A stretch of DNA of 16,513 nucleotides from Pseudomonadota bacterium. Its GTDB lineage: Bacteria > Pseudomonadota > Gammaproteobacteria > Steroidobacterales > Steroidobacteraceae. Shown piece after piece: positions 6,520 to 13,784 of the stretch. Position 1 is the first letter of the stretch, and the number at the start of each line of letters is the position of its first letter. The stretch is taken from positions 1 through 16,513 of the forward strand of contig QGVD01000077.1 in NCBI GenBank assembly GCA_003242685.1. The letters are read 5' to 3'. The position numbers and the translations under genes are program-made. The notes under the pieces were generated by a model. It ran no database searches and was not told where the DNA came from. It saw nothing but the letters and a program-made list of their open reading frames with translations.

Positions 6520-7962
6520 ATGGAAAGACCTCGACACGGGTGGATGATCTCAGGCATCTGCGCACTGCTCATCGCCTGCGGTGGCGGAGGCGGCGGCAGT
6601 GGTGGCGGTACCAACCCACCGGGTTCCGGCGGCAACAATCCGCCGCCGACCGCCGGCACCTGCAACATCGAGAGCGAAAAGCAGTTCGTGCTGGACGTCG
6701 CGCGAAGCTGGTACCTGTTCCTCGATCTGCTCCCGACGAACGTCGACACCGCACAGTACCCCACCGCCGACGCACTGCTCGATGCGCTGACCGCCCAGGC
6801 GCGCCGCCAGTCCCGCGACCGGTACTTCAGCTATCTCACATCCATCACGGCCGAGGAGCAGTACTTCGAACAGGGAGAGTCGGTCGGCTTCGGCTTCAGT
6901 GTCACTGTCCCCACCTCGCAACTCCGGCTGTTCGTGACCGACGTCTATGCCGGATCCGGTGCGGCGGAGGCCGGATTCCAGCGAGGCGACGAGCTCCTCG
7001 CCGTCGGCGCCTCAGTGAACGACCTGCAGCCCGTTTCACAGCTCCTCGTGCAGCCGAACGGCTGGCAGGCCGCGATCGGACCGAGTCAGTCGGGCATCAC
7101 CCGGGTGTTCCGCGTGCGCACACGCGATGGAGCGGTGATCGATCGTACGGCCACGAAGAGGCCCTTCTCTCTCGATCCCGTGCCGCGCACTGCGCTCATC
7201 GAGCGCGAGGGACTCACGCCCGTCGGCTACGTGAGTCTGCGCAGCTTCATCCAGCCGGCGAACGAGGCGCTCGTCGCCGCATTCGCATCGTTCCGTGCGC
7301 GGAACGTGAGCGACGTGATCATCGATCTGCGCTACAACGGCGGCGGGCTGCTCTCGACCGCGGATCTTCTCGTGAATCTCCTTTCCGGTGCGCGCAGAGA
7401 CACCGACATCGAGTTCCAGATCCAGCACAACGCGCTCCATAAGGACAGAGACGAGGTCGTCTTCTTCAGTCCGCACCCTTCTGCGGTTCAGGCAGACCGC
7501 ATCGTGTTCCTGGTGACCGATGCCAGCGCCTCGGCGAGTGAAATGGTGATCAACTCGCTCGCGCCATATGCCGATGTTGCCCTGGTCGGCGAGCGCACCT
7601 ATGGCAAGCCCGTCGGTCAGTACGCCTTCGATCTCGAAGGCTGCGACACTCGCCTGCGTCTCGTGACGTTCAAGCTGACCAACCGCGACGGCTACGGGGA
7701 CTACTACACCGGTCTGCCGCCCAACCCGCCCGATACGCGCTTCGCCGAGAGCTTCTGCAGCGCGGCCGACGATCTCATGAGCGATCCCGGCGATCCGGAC
7801 GAGGCGATGACGGGGGAGGCGCTCTTCTGGCTCGCGAACGGCAGCTGCAGCGATGCCGTCAGCGGTATCGCGCGGGCGACACTGTCCGAGGAGCGGCCGG
7901 CGCCGGAGCCGTTCCTGCACCGGCCTGCTCCGCTCGAGGTGTACCTGCCGGGCGCGCTCTGA
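6520..7962 (+). CDS. S41-family (C-terminal-processing type) protease lipoprotein
   Basis: This is a probable outer-membrane-anchored periplasmic serine protease of 480 residues. The start is a lipoprotein signal (MERPRHGW then a hydrophobic stretch) with lipobox LIAC and Cys20. A flexible Gly/Pro/Asn-rich linker spans about 21-46. A helical N-terminal region typical of S41 lipoproteins follows, then a PDZ-like domain at about 118-205. The S41 catalytic domain spans about 232-400. The nucleophile is Ser338 in SASASE and the general base is Lys363 in TYGKPVG; the 25-residue spacing matches Ser/Lys pairs of the family. Cys48, Cys375, Cys413 and Cys443 could form two disulfides. The ATG at 6520 was chosen because it gives a complete signal peptide; its ribosome binding site is weak. 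The frame is open far upstream, but that part is antisense to the SAM hydrolase gene. The substrate is unknown. Confidence 0.88.
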   Translation: MERPRHGWMISGICALLIACGGGGGGSGGGTNPPGSGGNNPPPTAGTCNIESEKQFVLDVARSWYLFLDLLPTNVDTAQYPTADALLDALTAQARRQSRDRYFSYLTSITAEEQYFEQGESVGFGFSVTVPTSQLRLFVTDVYAGSGAAEAGFQRGDELLAVGASVNDLQPVSQLLVQPNGWQAAIGPSQSGITRVFRVRTRDGAVIDRTATKRPFSLDPVPRTALIEREGLTPVGYVSLRSFIQPANEALVAAFASFRARNVSDVIIDLRYNGGGLLSTADLLVNLLSGARRDTDIEFQIQHNALHKDRDEVVFFSPHPSAVQADRIVFLVTDASASASEMVINSLAPYADVALVGERTYGKPVGQYAFDLEGCDTRLRLVTFKLTNRDGYGDYYTGLPPNPPDTRFAESFCSAADDLMSDPGDPDEAMTGEALFWLANGSCSDAVSGIARATLSEERPAPEPFLHRPAPLEVYLPGAL

Positions 7963-7991
7963 TGAGCCGCTTCGGTCTCGCGACGATCGCG

Positions 7992-8011
7992 GCGCCGCAC
8001 GGCATCGGCGC
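7992..8011. terminator. Weak hairpin between convergent genes
   Basis: GCGCCG (7992-7997) pairs with CGGCGC (8006-8011) over an 8-nt loop, between the S41 gene stop and the end of the minus-strand small gene. Neither strand has a U-tract. It may contribute to two-way termination, but this is weak evidence in GC-rich DNA. Confidence 0.25.
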
Positions 8012-8013
8012 GC

Positions 8014-8232
8014 TCATATGACTTCGGGCGCGTCCTGCGCCGGACGCGCGGGCCGATATTCGGCGGAACGCGCCTGGTGCGCAGTCACTGCCACGGGCAG
8101 CGAGCCGGCGGCAGGAGCGACCTGCCGGACGTAGGTCGCGATGTCGAACGGCGCGACGATCACCATCGAAATCGCAAGCGACGCGAGCGCGGCAAGCATA
8201 TTGCGTGTCATGCTGTAGGCTGTCGTGGTCAT
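8014..8232 (-). CDS. Small single-pass membrane or secreted protein of unknown function
   Basis: The 72-residue product has a polar/basic start and one hydrophobic segment at about 12-28 that could be a membrane anchor or uncleaved signal. The rest is Ala/Pro-rich and lies presumably in the periplasm (residues 35-72). The ATG at 8232 has GGGAG at 8-nt spacing, which supports translation and this start over the internal Met8. I do not recognise a family. It is divergent from a LysR regulator with 134 bp between start codons. That is the usual layout of a LysR regulator and its target, so control by that regulator is a reasonable inference. Confidence 0.7.
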   Translation of the reverse strand: MTTTAYSMTRNMLAALASLAISMVIVAPFDIATYVRQVAPAAGSLPVAVTAHQARSAEYRPARPAQDAPEVI

Positions 8233-8243
8233 GGCGTGATCTC

Positions 8244-8254
8244 CCGGTAACCGG
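8244..8254. promoter_or_regulatory. Palindrome in the LysR/small-gene intergenic region
   Basis: CCGGTAACCGG is a perfect 11-bp dyad centred at 8249. It lies just upstream of the ribosome binding site of the minus-strand small gene and within the divergent region. It could be part of an operator. It is not a textbook T-N11-A LysR box, and chance occurrence is possible. Confidence 0.3.
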
Positions 8255-8366
8255 CATCACCGCGATCGATCCATTCCATGCGGCTGCCGGTGCGTGGGTG
8301 TCACTCTGATGCCGCGGCGCCCGACGAACAAACCGGAAATCTGAAGCGGCCTTAAGGAAAACTTTC

Positions 8367-9305
8367 GTGTCGTCCGCCTACGCCCGCCTGCCGCTCAACG
8401 CCCTGCGAGTGTTCGAGGCGGTCGCGACACGCCTGAGTTTCGCGGAAGCGGCGGAAGCCCTGCACGTCACGCCCGCAGCGGTGAGTCAGCAGATCAAGTC
8501 ACTCGAGGACTATCTGCAGACGCCCCTCTTCCGGCGCACGGGACGCACGGTTCACCTGACACCCGAAGGCGCGCAGCTGCTGCCCGGCGTGAGGCGCGGG
8601 CTCGACGAGCTCCAGGAGGCTCTGCAGCGGCTCAGACGCGAACGCGAAGCCGGCGCGATCAACGTGAGCACGCTGGCGTCGTTCCTGCAGAAATGGCTGA
8701 TGCCGCGCCTGTCGGACCTGCATGCACGCCACCCCGAGCTGGAGCTGCGGATCCATACCTCGACCGAGATGGTGGACTTCGCGCGCAGCGACTTTCACGC
8801 GGCGATCCGGCTCGGCACGGGCCGCTACCCGGGACTCCACGTCGAGAAGATTCTCGACGACTGGCTCGTCGTCATCGCTGCCCCGCGACTTCTGAAGAAG
8901 CACGGACCGCTGAGCGACGGCGCGAACCTCGCGGCCTTCCCGCTCCTGCACGGGACCGATCTCTCCTGGGATGACTGGGCGACGGGCGGTCCCCGGACGC
9001 GCAAGCCACCCCGCGGCACGTTCTTCGACGACTCCGTGAGTCTCCTTTCGGCCGTCGTGGAAGGTCTCGGTTACGCGATCCTCCGCTGGAGTCTCGTTGC
9101 GGATGAGCTGCGGGCCCGACGCATCGCGCTCGCGAGCGAACGCGTGGTGCCGTTTCCCTTCGCGTACTACTTCGTCTGCCCGGAACCCTACGCGCGACTG
9201 CCCAAGATAGCGGCGTTCCGCGAGTGGCTGCGCGAGAGCGCACGGCGCTTCACTCCTCCGCAGACTTCAGGTCAGCGCCGGCGCGACGCCAAGGCACCCG
9301 CCTGA
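8367..9305 (+). CDS. LysR-family transcriptional regulator, GcvA-like
   Basis: This cytoplasmic DNA-binding regulator has the usual LysR length (312 aa). A winged helix-turn-helix occupies about 8-66, with the GcvA/AmpR-type opening LPLNALRVFEAV, the recognition helix region VTPAAVSQQIKSLE and PLFRRTGR in the wing. The effector-binding domain spans about 97-292. The start is GTG at 8367 with AAGGA at 8-nt spacing. The likely targets are itself and the divergent small membrane-protein gene. No glycine-cleavage genes are nearby, so a GcvA role should not be assumed. The C-terminal tail is basic (SGQRRRDAK). The gene converges on the kinase gene, with 53 nt between the stops. That gap has only a 5-bp hairpin (9306-9323) and no clear terminator. 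Confidence 0.92.
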   Translation: MSSAYARLPLNALRVFEAVATRLSFAEAAEALHVTPAAVSQQIKSLEDYLQTPLFRRTGRTVHLTPEGAQLLPGVRRGLDELQEALQRLRREREAGAINVSTLASFLQKWLMPRLSDLHARHPELELRIHTSTEMVDFARSDFHAAIRLGTGRYPGLHVEKILDDWLVVIAAPRLLKKHGPLSDGANLAAFPLLHGTDLSWDDWATGGPRTRKPPRGTFFDDSVSLLSAVVEGLGYAILRWSLVADELRARRIALASERVVPFPFAYYFVCPEPYARLPKIAAFREWLRESARRFTPPQTSGQRRRDAKAPA

Positions 9306-9358
9306 CGGCGCTCCGAAACGCCGCCACGCAGACGAAGCACTCCGCCGCCGGCTTTCGT

Positions 9359-10948
9359 TCAGCCGGGCGCCGCATCTGCGGCCGCGCCCCGGGAAAGTGC
9401 GGCGAGCACGTGCGCGAGCACCGTGTCGCTCGTGGTATCCGCCTCGATCACCGCGAGTCCTTCGTCCGCCTCGATCGGTTCCTGTCTGCCGAGCTGCCAG
9501 TCGAGCACGGCGACATCGGCTTCCGATGGATCGTTTCCTTCGCGCATGCGGCTCTCGATGCGCTCGCGCAGAACACGATCGGGGGCCGTACAGCGCACGA
9601 CGAAGAGTGGAACCTGCAGAGCATGAGCGAGCTCTCGGAACAGCATGCGGTCTTCGCGACGCAGGAACGTGGCATCCACGATCGTACTGATCCCTCCGCC
9701 CAGAACGTCGCGCGCCCGCTCGGCGAGCCGTGCGTAGACCTGCGCCGTCGCTGCGCGCGTGTAGCGTCCGGCGCCTGGTTCAGATGGGCCACGGTTTTGC
9801 GCTGCGGCCTCGCGGCCCCGGCGGCGCTCGACGTCGGAACGCAGATGAACCGCGCGCAGGCGCGGTGCGAGCCGTCGCGCGAGCCAGGTCTTTCCCGATC
9901 CGGAAAGACCGGAGGTGAGAACCAGCATGGGCCGCGCGGGCGCGAGCAGCTCGCGCGCGCAGCGCACGTACGCTTCGACGCGTGTGAGGAGCTCGCTCCG
10001 CTTCGTGCCGTCTTCGGTACCGCGCGCACTCAGGGCGCTCACCTTCGCACGCACGAGCGCGCGGTGCGCGCCGTACGGCGCAAGGAGTAGACATGCCTGG
10101 TGATCGCCGGAGCGTTCCAGGTAGCCGTCGAGCAGCGCATGGGCGTGCCCGGGATGCGATTCCGCGAGCAGGTCCGAGAACAGAAACGACAGCTCGTCCG
10201 CCACGTCGATCCAGCGCAGCGCGGGATCGAACTCCAGGCAATCGAATGCGACGAGCCGTCCCTCGAGCCGCACGACGTTGCGGGTGTGCAGATCCCCGTG
10301 ACACTCACGCACGCGTCCCGCGACGAGCCGCTCCTGCATGAGCGCGGCGCGCTTCTCGAGCGCTTCCGTCAGAGGTGCGCGCAGTTCGAAGAGCCGCGCC
10401 GCTGCCTTCGTATCACGGCATGCGTCGAGGCATTCCTCGAGATTGGCGAGGATCGTGTCGCGGATCCTGCGAGGTGTACCGAAGCCGTCGTCCGGCTTCG
10501 CCACGGGAAGCTTGGCGTGAATGTCCGCAAGCTCCGCGCCGAACTCGCGGAGCTCGGCCGGCTCGATGCTCCCCGCAGCGAGCAACCGGTCGAGCTCCTG
10601 CGAGGAATCGAATTGCCGCATGCACACCGCGGAATCGATGCGCTCGCCCTCGCCTCCCATGCGAACCTCACCGTCCGCCGTGCGCGTGACCGGCACGACG
10701 GAGATGTAGAGCCCTGGTGCGAAACGGCGATTGAGCCGCAGCTCCTCGTCGCAGAAGCGGGCACGGAGCTCCGGCGTGCTGAAATCGAGAAACGGGAAAC
10801 GGACGGGCTTCTTGAGCTTGTAGGCGAGCTCACCGGTCATCAGGACCCACGACACGTGGGTCTCGACGACCTCGATGCGCGTGACCGGATGTGCGTAGGC
10901 GCGCGGTGAGAGGAGTCCCTGGAGCGGCGGCGGAAGAGTCGCATTCAT
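9359..10948 (-). CDS. Fused aminoglycoside-phosphotransferase-like / P-loop kinase protein
   Basis: The product has 529 residues in two domains. The N-terminal half (about 1-335) resembles aminoglycoside phosphotransferase-like kinases. It has the LAYKLKKPV segment at 41-49, the catalytic loop HGDLHTRN at 217-224 and the metal-binding region FDCLEFD at 235-241. The C-terminal half is a small-molecule-kinase-type P-loop domain with Walker A GLSGSGKT at 347-354 (Lys353) and DATFLRR at 425-431. The same fusion is found in many proteobacteria (COG2187 plus COG0645), with unknown substrate. It should not be read as drug resistance. A GTG at 10966 would add six residues. I prefer the ATG at 10948, preceded by GAGGA with unusually tight spacing. 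The gene starts 21 nt after the 83-aa ORF, so the two are probably co-transcribed. Confidence 0.87.
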   Translation of the reverse strand: MNATLPPPLQGLLSPRAYAHPVTRIEVVETHVSWVLMTGELAYKLKKPVRFPFLDFSTPELRARFCDEELRLNRRFAPGLYISVVPVTRTADGEVRMGGEGERIDSAVCMRQFDSSQELDRLLAAGSIEPAELREFGAELADIHAKLPVAKPDDGFGTPRRIRDTILANLEECLDACRDTKAAARLFELRAPLTEALEKRAALMQERLVAGRVRECHGDLHTRNVVRLEGRLVAFDCLEFDPALRWIDVADELSFLFSDLLAESHPGHAHALLDGYLERSGDHQACLLLAPYGAHRALVRAKVSALSARGTEDGTKRSELLTRVEAYVRCARELLAPARPMLVLTSGLSGSGKTWLARRLAPRLRAVHLRSDVERRRGREAAAQNRGPSEPGAGRYTRAATAQVYARLAERARDVLGGGISTIVDATFLRREDRMLFRELAHALQVPLFVVRCTAPDRVLRERIESRMREGNDPSEADVAVLDWQLGRQEPIEADEGLAVIEADTTSDTVLAHVLAALSRGAAADAAPG

Positions 10949-10969
10949 TCCTCGAGCGCGGCGCACGTA

Positions 10970-11221
10970 TCAGCGCAGCGCACGGCCCTTTTCGACTTCG
11001 GCGGTGTACAGGAACCAGTCCACGCAGCCGTAGCATTCCTCCTCGTTCGGCTCCGCGCTGACTGGTGCGCACGGCCGTCGCGCAGGGAACTCGACGTCAG
11101 GCTCCGGAGGCGATTCAGGCAGGGATCGCCGCTTCGCACGCAGCGCGCGTCCCGCCACGGCATCCTGTTCCTCTGGAGAATTGCGCGCTCTCCGCGGATG
11201 ACCTGTCTGGCTCGAGCTCAC
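10970..11221 (-). CDS. Hypothetical 83-aa protein with a CxxC pair
   Basis: I do not recognise this protein. Its first half is polar and basic and probably disordered. The second half is Pro/Glu-rich and ends in a compact aromatic segment, CYGCVDWFLYTAEVEKGR (63-80). Cysteines are at 51, 63 and 66. The final 25 codons have strong G/C third positions, which supports real coding. A GTG at 11221 has GGAGG at 8-nt spacing; an upstream in-frame GTG at 11230 abuts that site and is less likely. It sits 21 nt before the phosphotransferase/P-loop kinase gene. A perfect hairpin lies just upstream of its ribosome binding site. The CxxC pair could bind metal or be redox-active, but two or three cysteines alone do not show this. 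Confidence 0.6.
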   Translation of the reverse strand: MSSSQTGHPRRARNSPEEQDAVAGRALRAKRRSLPESPPEPDVEFPARRPCAPVSAEPNEEECYGCVDWFLYTAEVEKGRALR

Positions 11222-11243
11222 GATACGCACCTCCAGCGCTCAC

Positions 11244-11261
11244 CGCGGCCCATCGGCCGCG
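11244..11261 (-). promoter_or_regulatory. Perfect hairpin just upstream of the 83-aa ORF
   Basis: CGCGGCC (11244-11250) pairs with GGCCGCG (11255-11261) around a 4-nt loop. On the minus strand it ends 9 nt before the GGAGG ribosome binding site of the 83-aa ORF. No U-tract follows. It may be a leader structure that modulates ribosome access, or a terminator remnant from the upstream EAL gene. Confidence 0.4.
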
Positions 11262-11317
11262 TCCCTGAAAATCCTTCGCAGGCTGTGAGCGCAATTGTCC
11301 TCCATTGACGCTGCGCA

Positions 11318-11355
11318 ATCGAGTCCGCAGTTCCCCTCATCGGGTCCGCAATTCC
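11318..11355. repeat. Tandem 17-bp direct repeat, 21-bp period
   Basis: Two copies, 11318-11334 and 11339-11355, agree at 15 of 17 positions and are separated by 4 bp. On the minus strand the core is GGAAYTGCGGAC. The 21-bp period equals about two helical turns, so both copies face the same side of DNA, as in binding sites for regulators that bind tandemly. They lie about 100 bp upstream of the 83-aa ORF and downstream of the EAL gene stop. Confidence 0.6.
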
Positions 11356-11378
11356 ACTGATATCGCAGAGGCACAGCA

Positions 11379-11397
11379 TGCCTGCAGCGCACAGGCA
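11379..11397 (-). terminator. Weak hairpin downstream of the EAL gene
   Basis: TGCCTG (11379-11384) pairs with CAGGCA (11392-11397) over a 7-nt loop, about 45 nt past the stop of the cyclic-di-GMP gene. There is no U-tract. It is the only hairpin seen close to that gene end. Confidence 0.25.
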
Positions 11398-11441
11398 CCT
11401 GACACGGTGCGTGCGTCCGCTGCGGAAGGATCCGGCGTGGA

Positions 11442-13541
11442 CTATGGCCGGAGGAGCTGCGTGAGCTCTGCAGCCGTCGCGGGTCGACCGAAGAAGTAGC
11501 CCTGCACCTCGTCGCAGGCGCAATCCAGGAGGAAGCGGCGCTGCTCCTCCGTTTCGACACCTTCCGCGACCACCCGCAGTCCGAGGTTGTGCCCCAGAGC
11601 GACGATCGCACGCACGATCGTCGCATCGTCGGGATCGCCCGGGACGTCCTGAACGAAGGAACGGTCGATCTTCAGCCGATCCACCGGGAAGCGCTTCAGG
11701 TAGCTCAGGCTCGAGTAGCCCGTACCGAAGTCGTCCACTGCGATCCGCACGCCGAGCTGCTTGAGCTCATCCATGGTGGCGAGGAGCTGAGGCGCATCGA
11801 GCATGACGAGGTTCTCGGTCAGCTCGAGCTCGAGAAGGCGCCCGTCGAAACCGCTGCTCTGCAGCGCATCGACGACCGTGCGCACGAGGTTGTCCTGCCT
11901 GAACTGGCGGGGCGAGACGTTCACCGAGATCGTCATCGGCGGGAGCCCCGCATCGAGCCATGCCTTGCCCTGGCGGCAGGCCTCGTGGAGCACCCACCGG
12001 CCGATGGGCACGATGAGTCCGGTCTCTTCGGCGAGCGGAATGAAGCGCTGCGGCTCGACGGGCCCATGATCCGGGAGGTTCCAGCGGATCAGTGCCTCCG
12101 CGCCGACGATGCGTCCGGTGCGCAGCTCGACGCAGGGCTGGAAGTGGAGCACGAACTGCCGCCGCTCGAGCGCCCGGCGCAGCTTCGAGTCGAGTTCGAG
12201 CCGCTCGCTCATCATGGCGTTCAGCTCATCCGTGAAGAACTGGGCGTTGCTGCGGCCGCTGTCCTTCGCACGGTACATCGCGGCGTCCGCGTGCCGCAGC
12301 AGCGTCGGCGCGTCCGCGCCGTCCTCGGGATAGATCGCGACGCCGATGCTGCTCGTCACATGGATCTCACCCCATTCGGTGATCCACGGCTGTGCGATCG
12401 CCGCCGAGACGCGCTCGATGACGCCCCGGACCGCTTCGGGGCCCGCCTGAGCGTTGAGGATCAGGACGAACTCGTCGCCCCCGAGCCGCGCGACGGTGTC
12501 GAACTCGCGCACGCAGGCGCGCAGCCGGCTGGCGACTTCCTTCAGCAGCTCGTCACCCACCTGGTGGCCGAGGCTGTCGTTCACCAGCTTGAAGCGGTCG
12601 AGATCGACGAACGCGACCGCGAGCCGCGTTCCCTGGCTCGCGGCGACGGCGATCGCGCGCTCGAGGCGCTCCTGCAGCAGCGACCGGTTCGCGAGCCCCG
12701 TCAGCATGTCGAAGTTGGCCTGCTGCTCGATGCGCGCCTGGTAGAGCTTGCGCTCGGTGATGTCCTCGACCGTGCCTTCGTAGTAGAGAACCTCGCCCGC
12801 ATCGTCGAACACGGCGCGGGCGTTCTCCGAGATCCAGATGATCTCGCCGTTCTTGCGGTAGACCTGCGACTCGAAGCCCGTGATCGAGCCGTGCATCTTC
12901 ACGAGCCGCATGAACTCCTCGCGCCGCGTCGGATCGACGTAGAGCTGGCGACGGATGTCGCGCAGCGTGGCGATGAGCTCCTCGGGCGAATCGAAACCGT
13001 AGATCTGTGCGAGCGCGGGATTGGCCTCGAGGTATCGTCCGTCGGCGGTCGTGCGGAAGATCCCTTCGATGGCGTTGTCGAAGAGGCTCCGGTACCGCCG
13101 TTCCGCCTCCTTGCGCGCGGTGATGTCCTGGATCAGACCCTCGATCGCCCGGACCGTCCCGTCGCGATCGAAGACGCCGATACCTCTCTCCCACACCCAC
13201 CGGGACTGCCCGTCGGCACGGACGATGCGGTATTCGATCTCGAATCTCCGCCGCTCGGCGATCGCCTGCTCGGTTGCTTCGCGTACCCGGCGCCGGTCGT
13301 CGGGATGGATGATCTGCTGGAAGGAAACCCGCCCATTGAAGAGGAGGTCGGAAGGTGCGTATCCGGTCAGCCGCGTGCAGCCGTCGCTGACGAACTCCAT
13401 GGTCCACTCATGGTCGTTCCGGCAGCGGTAGACCATGCCATCGATGTTGCCGAGAAGCGTGGCAAGCCAGTGCGGTTCCGGATCGCCAGATGGATTCCGC
13501 GGACCGATCGTCCGGAGGGTGTTCGTCGCACTGGTAGTCAT
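11442..13541 (-). CDS. PAS-PAS-GGDEF-EAL cyclic-di-GMP synthase/phosphodiesterase
   Basis: The 699 residues carry two PAS sensor domains (about 25-145 and 150-265), each ending in a typical DITxRK/DITERK junction. A GGDEF domain follows with intact GGDEF at 354-358 and an RxxD product-inhibition site at 345-348. The EAL domain has EAL at 482-484, Asn541, ELTE at 573-576, DDFGTGYSS at 603-611, Lys624, EGVE at 660-663 and Gln680. Both synthesis and hydrolysis of cyclic-di-GMP look possible, with PAS input choosing between them. No membrane segment is visible, so it is probably cytoplasmic. The frame stays open 57 codons further upstream. I chose the ATG at 13541 because PAS homology begins soon after and the added part looks non-coding; the ribosome binding site is weak. 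It lies 243 nt downstream of lon and is probably transcribed separately. Confidence 0.93.
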   Translation of the reverse strand: MTTSATNTLRTIGPRNPSGDPEPHWLATLLGNIDGMVYRCRNDHEWTMEFVSDGCTRLTGYAPSDLLFNGRVSFQQIIHPDDRRRVREATEQAIAERRRFEIEYRIVRADGQSRWVWERGIGVFDRDGTVRAIEGLIQDITARKEAERRYRSLFDNAIEGIFRTTADGRYLEANPALAQIYGFDSPEELIATLRDIRRQLYVDPTRREEFMRLVKMHGSITGFESQVYRKNGEIIWISENARAVFDDAGEVLYYEGTVEDITERKLYQARIEQQANFDMLTGLANRSLLQERLERAIAVAASQGTRLAVAFVDLDRFKLVNDSLGHQVGDELLKEVASRLRACVREFDTVARLGGDEFVLILNAQAGPEAVRGVIERVSAAIAQPWITEWGEIHVTSSIGVAIYPEDGADAPTLLRHADAAMYRAKDSGRSNAQFFTDELNAMMSERLELDSKLRRALERRQFVLHFQPCVELRTGRIVGAEALIRWNLPDHGPVEPQRFIPLAEETGLIVPIGRWVLHEACRQGKAWLDAGLPPMTISVNVSPRQFRQDNLVRTVVDALQSSGFDGRLLELELTENLVMLDAPQLLATMDELKQLGVRIAVDDFGTGYSSLSYLKRFPVDRLKIDRSFVQDVPGDPDDATIVRAIVALGHNLGLRVVAEGVETEEQRRFLLDCACDEVQGYFFGRPATAAELTQLLRP

Positions 13542-13566
13542 GAGCCGTTCACGCCGGGGCGCGTGA

Positions 13567-13575
13567 ACTCTAGCA
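13567..13575 (-). promoter_or_regulatory. Candidate extended -10 element for the PAS-GGDEF-EAL gene
   Basis: On the minus strand TGC precedes TAGAGT (13572-13567), an extended -10-like site about 25 nt upstream of the ATG at 13541. No good -35 is present at the expected distance. It is weak evidence. The rest of the 243-nt gap up to the lon stop shows only the hairpins described at 13743-13775. Confidence 0.25.
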
Positions 13576-13742
13576 GGCGCGTGCGATCGCACTGCCACGC
13601 GAATCACAGAACCGTGCGCGCCTTGGCAGTTCAGCGAGGACGTTGTGGATGCGGACGTGAGACGGAAAGCGCTCGTCGCCCGATTTCGGTGCAACGTCCG
13701 CTCGTCCTGCACCCTTGTGATACAACGGGTTGCAGGCGGAAC

Positions 13743-13775
13743 GCTCCGCGCTGAAGGAGCTTTCGAGAACTCGAA
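13743..13775 (-). terminator. Paired inverted repeats downstream of lon
   Basis: Nine nucleotides after the lon stop there is a 14-bp palindrome, TTCGAGAACTCGAA (13762-13775). Next to it GCTCC (13743-13747) pairs with GGAGC (13756-13760). There is no U-tract, so Rho-independent termination is doubtful. It is the best candidate end for the hsp20-lon transcript. Confidence 0.3.
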
Positions 13776-13784
13776 GCCGGGAGA

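Noticed and set aside
6355..6537. 61-residue N-terminal extension of the SAM hydrolase
   Set aside because: It is Arg/Ala-rich with no homology signal. A good ribosome binding site precedes the ATG at 6354 next to the conserved domain.
7962..8021. A 19-codon frame whose ATG overlaps the S41 protease stop as TGATG
   Set aside because: It is very short, has no lipobox, membrane segment or other feature, and points into a convergent gene. The overlap alone is weak support.
9359..10948. Aminoglycoside resistance gene
   Set aside because: The phosphotransferase-like half belongs to a fused housekeeping-type family with a P-loop kinase domain. Nothing indicates drug modification.
13586..13602. 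Sigma54-like promoter upstream of the EAL gene
   Set aside because: A GG-N10-GC pattern exists near the TGCGATCGCA palindrome, but the -12 element departs from consensus and no activator site or matching regulator is seen.
13542..13712. 57-residue N-terminal extension of the PAS-GGDEF-EAL protein
   Set aside because: It has low coding character and no signal or membrane segment. The ATG at 13541 gives a normal PAS start.
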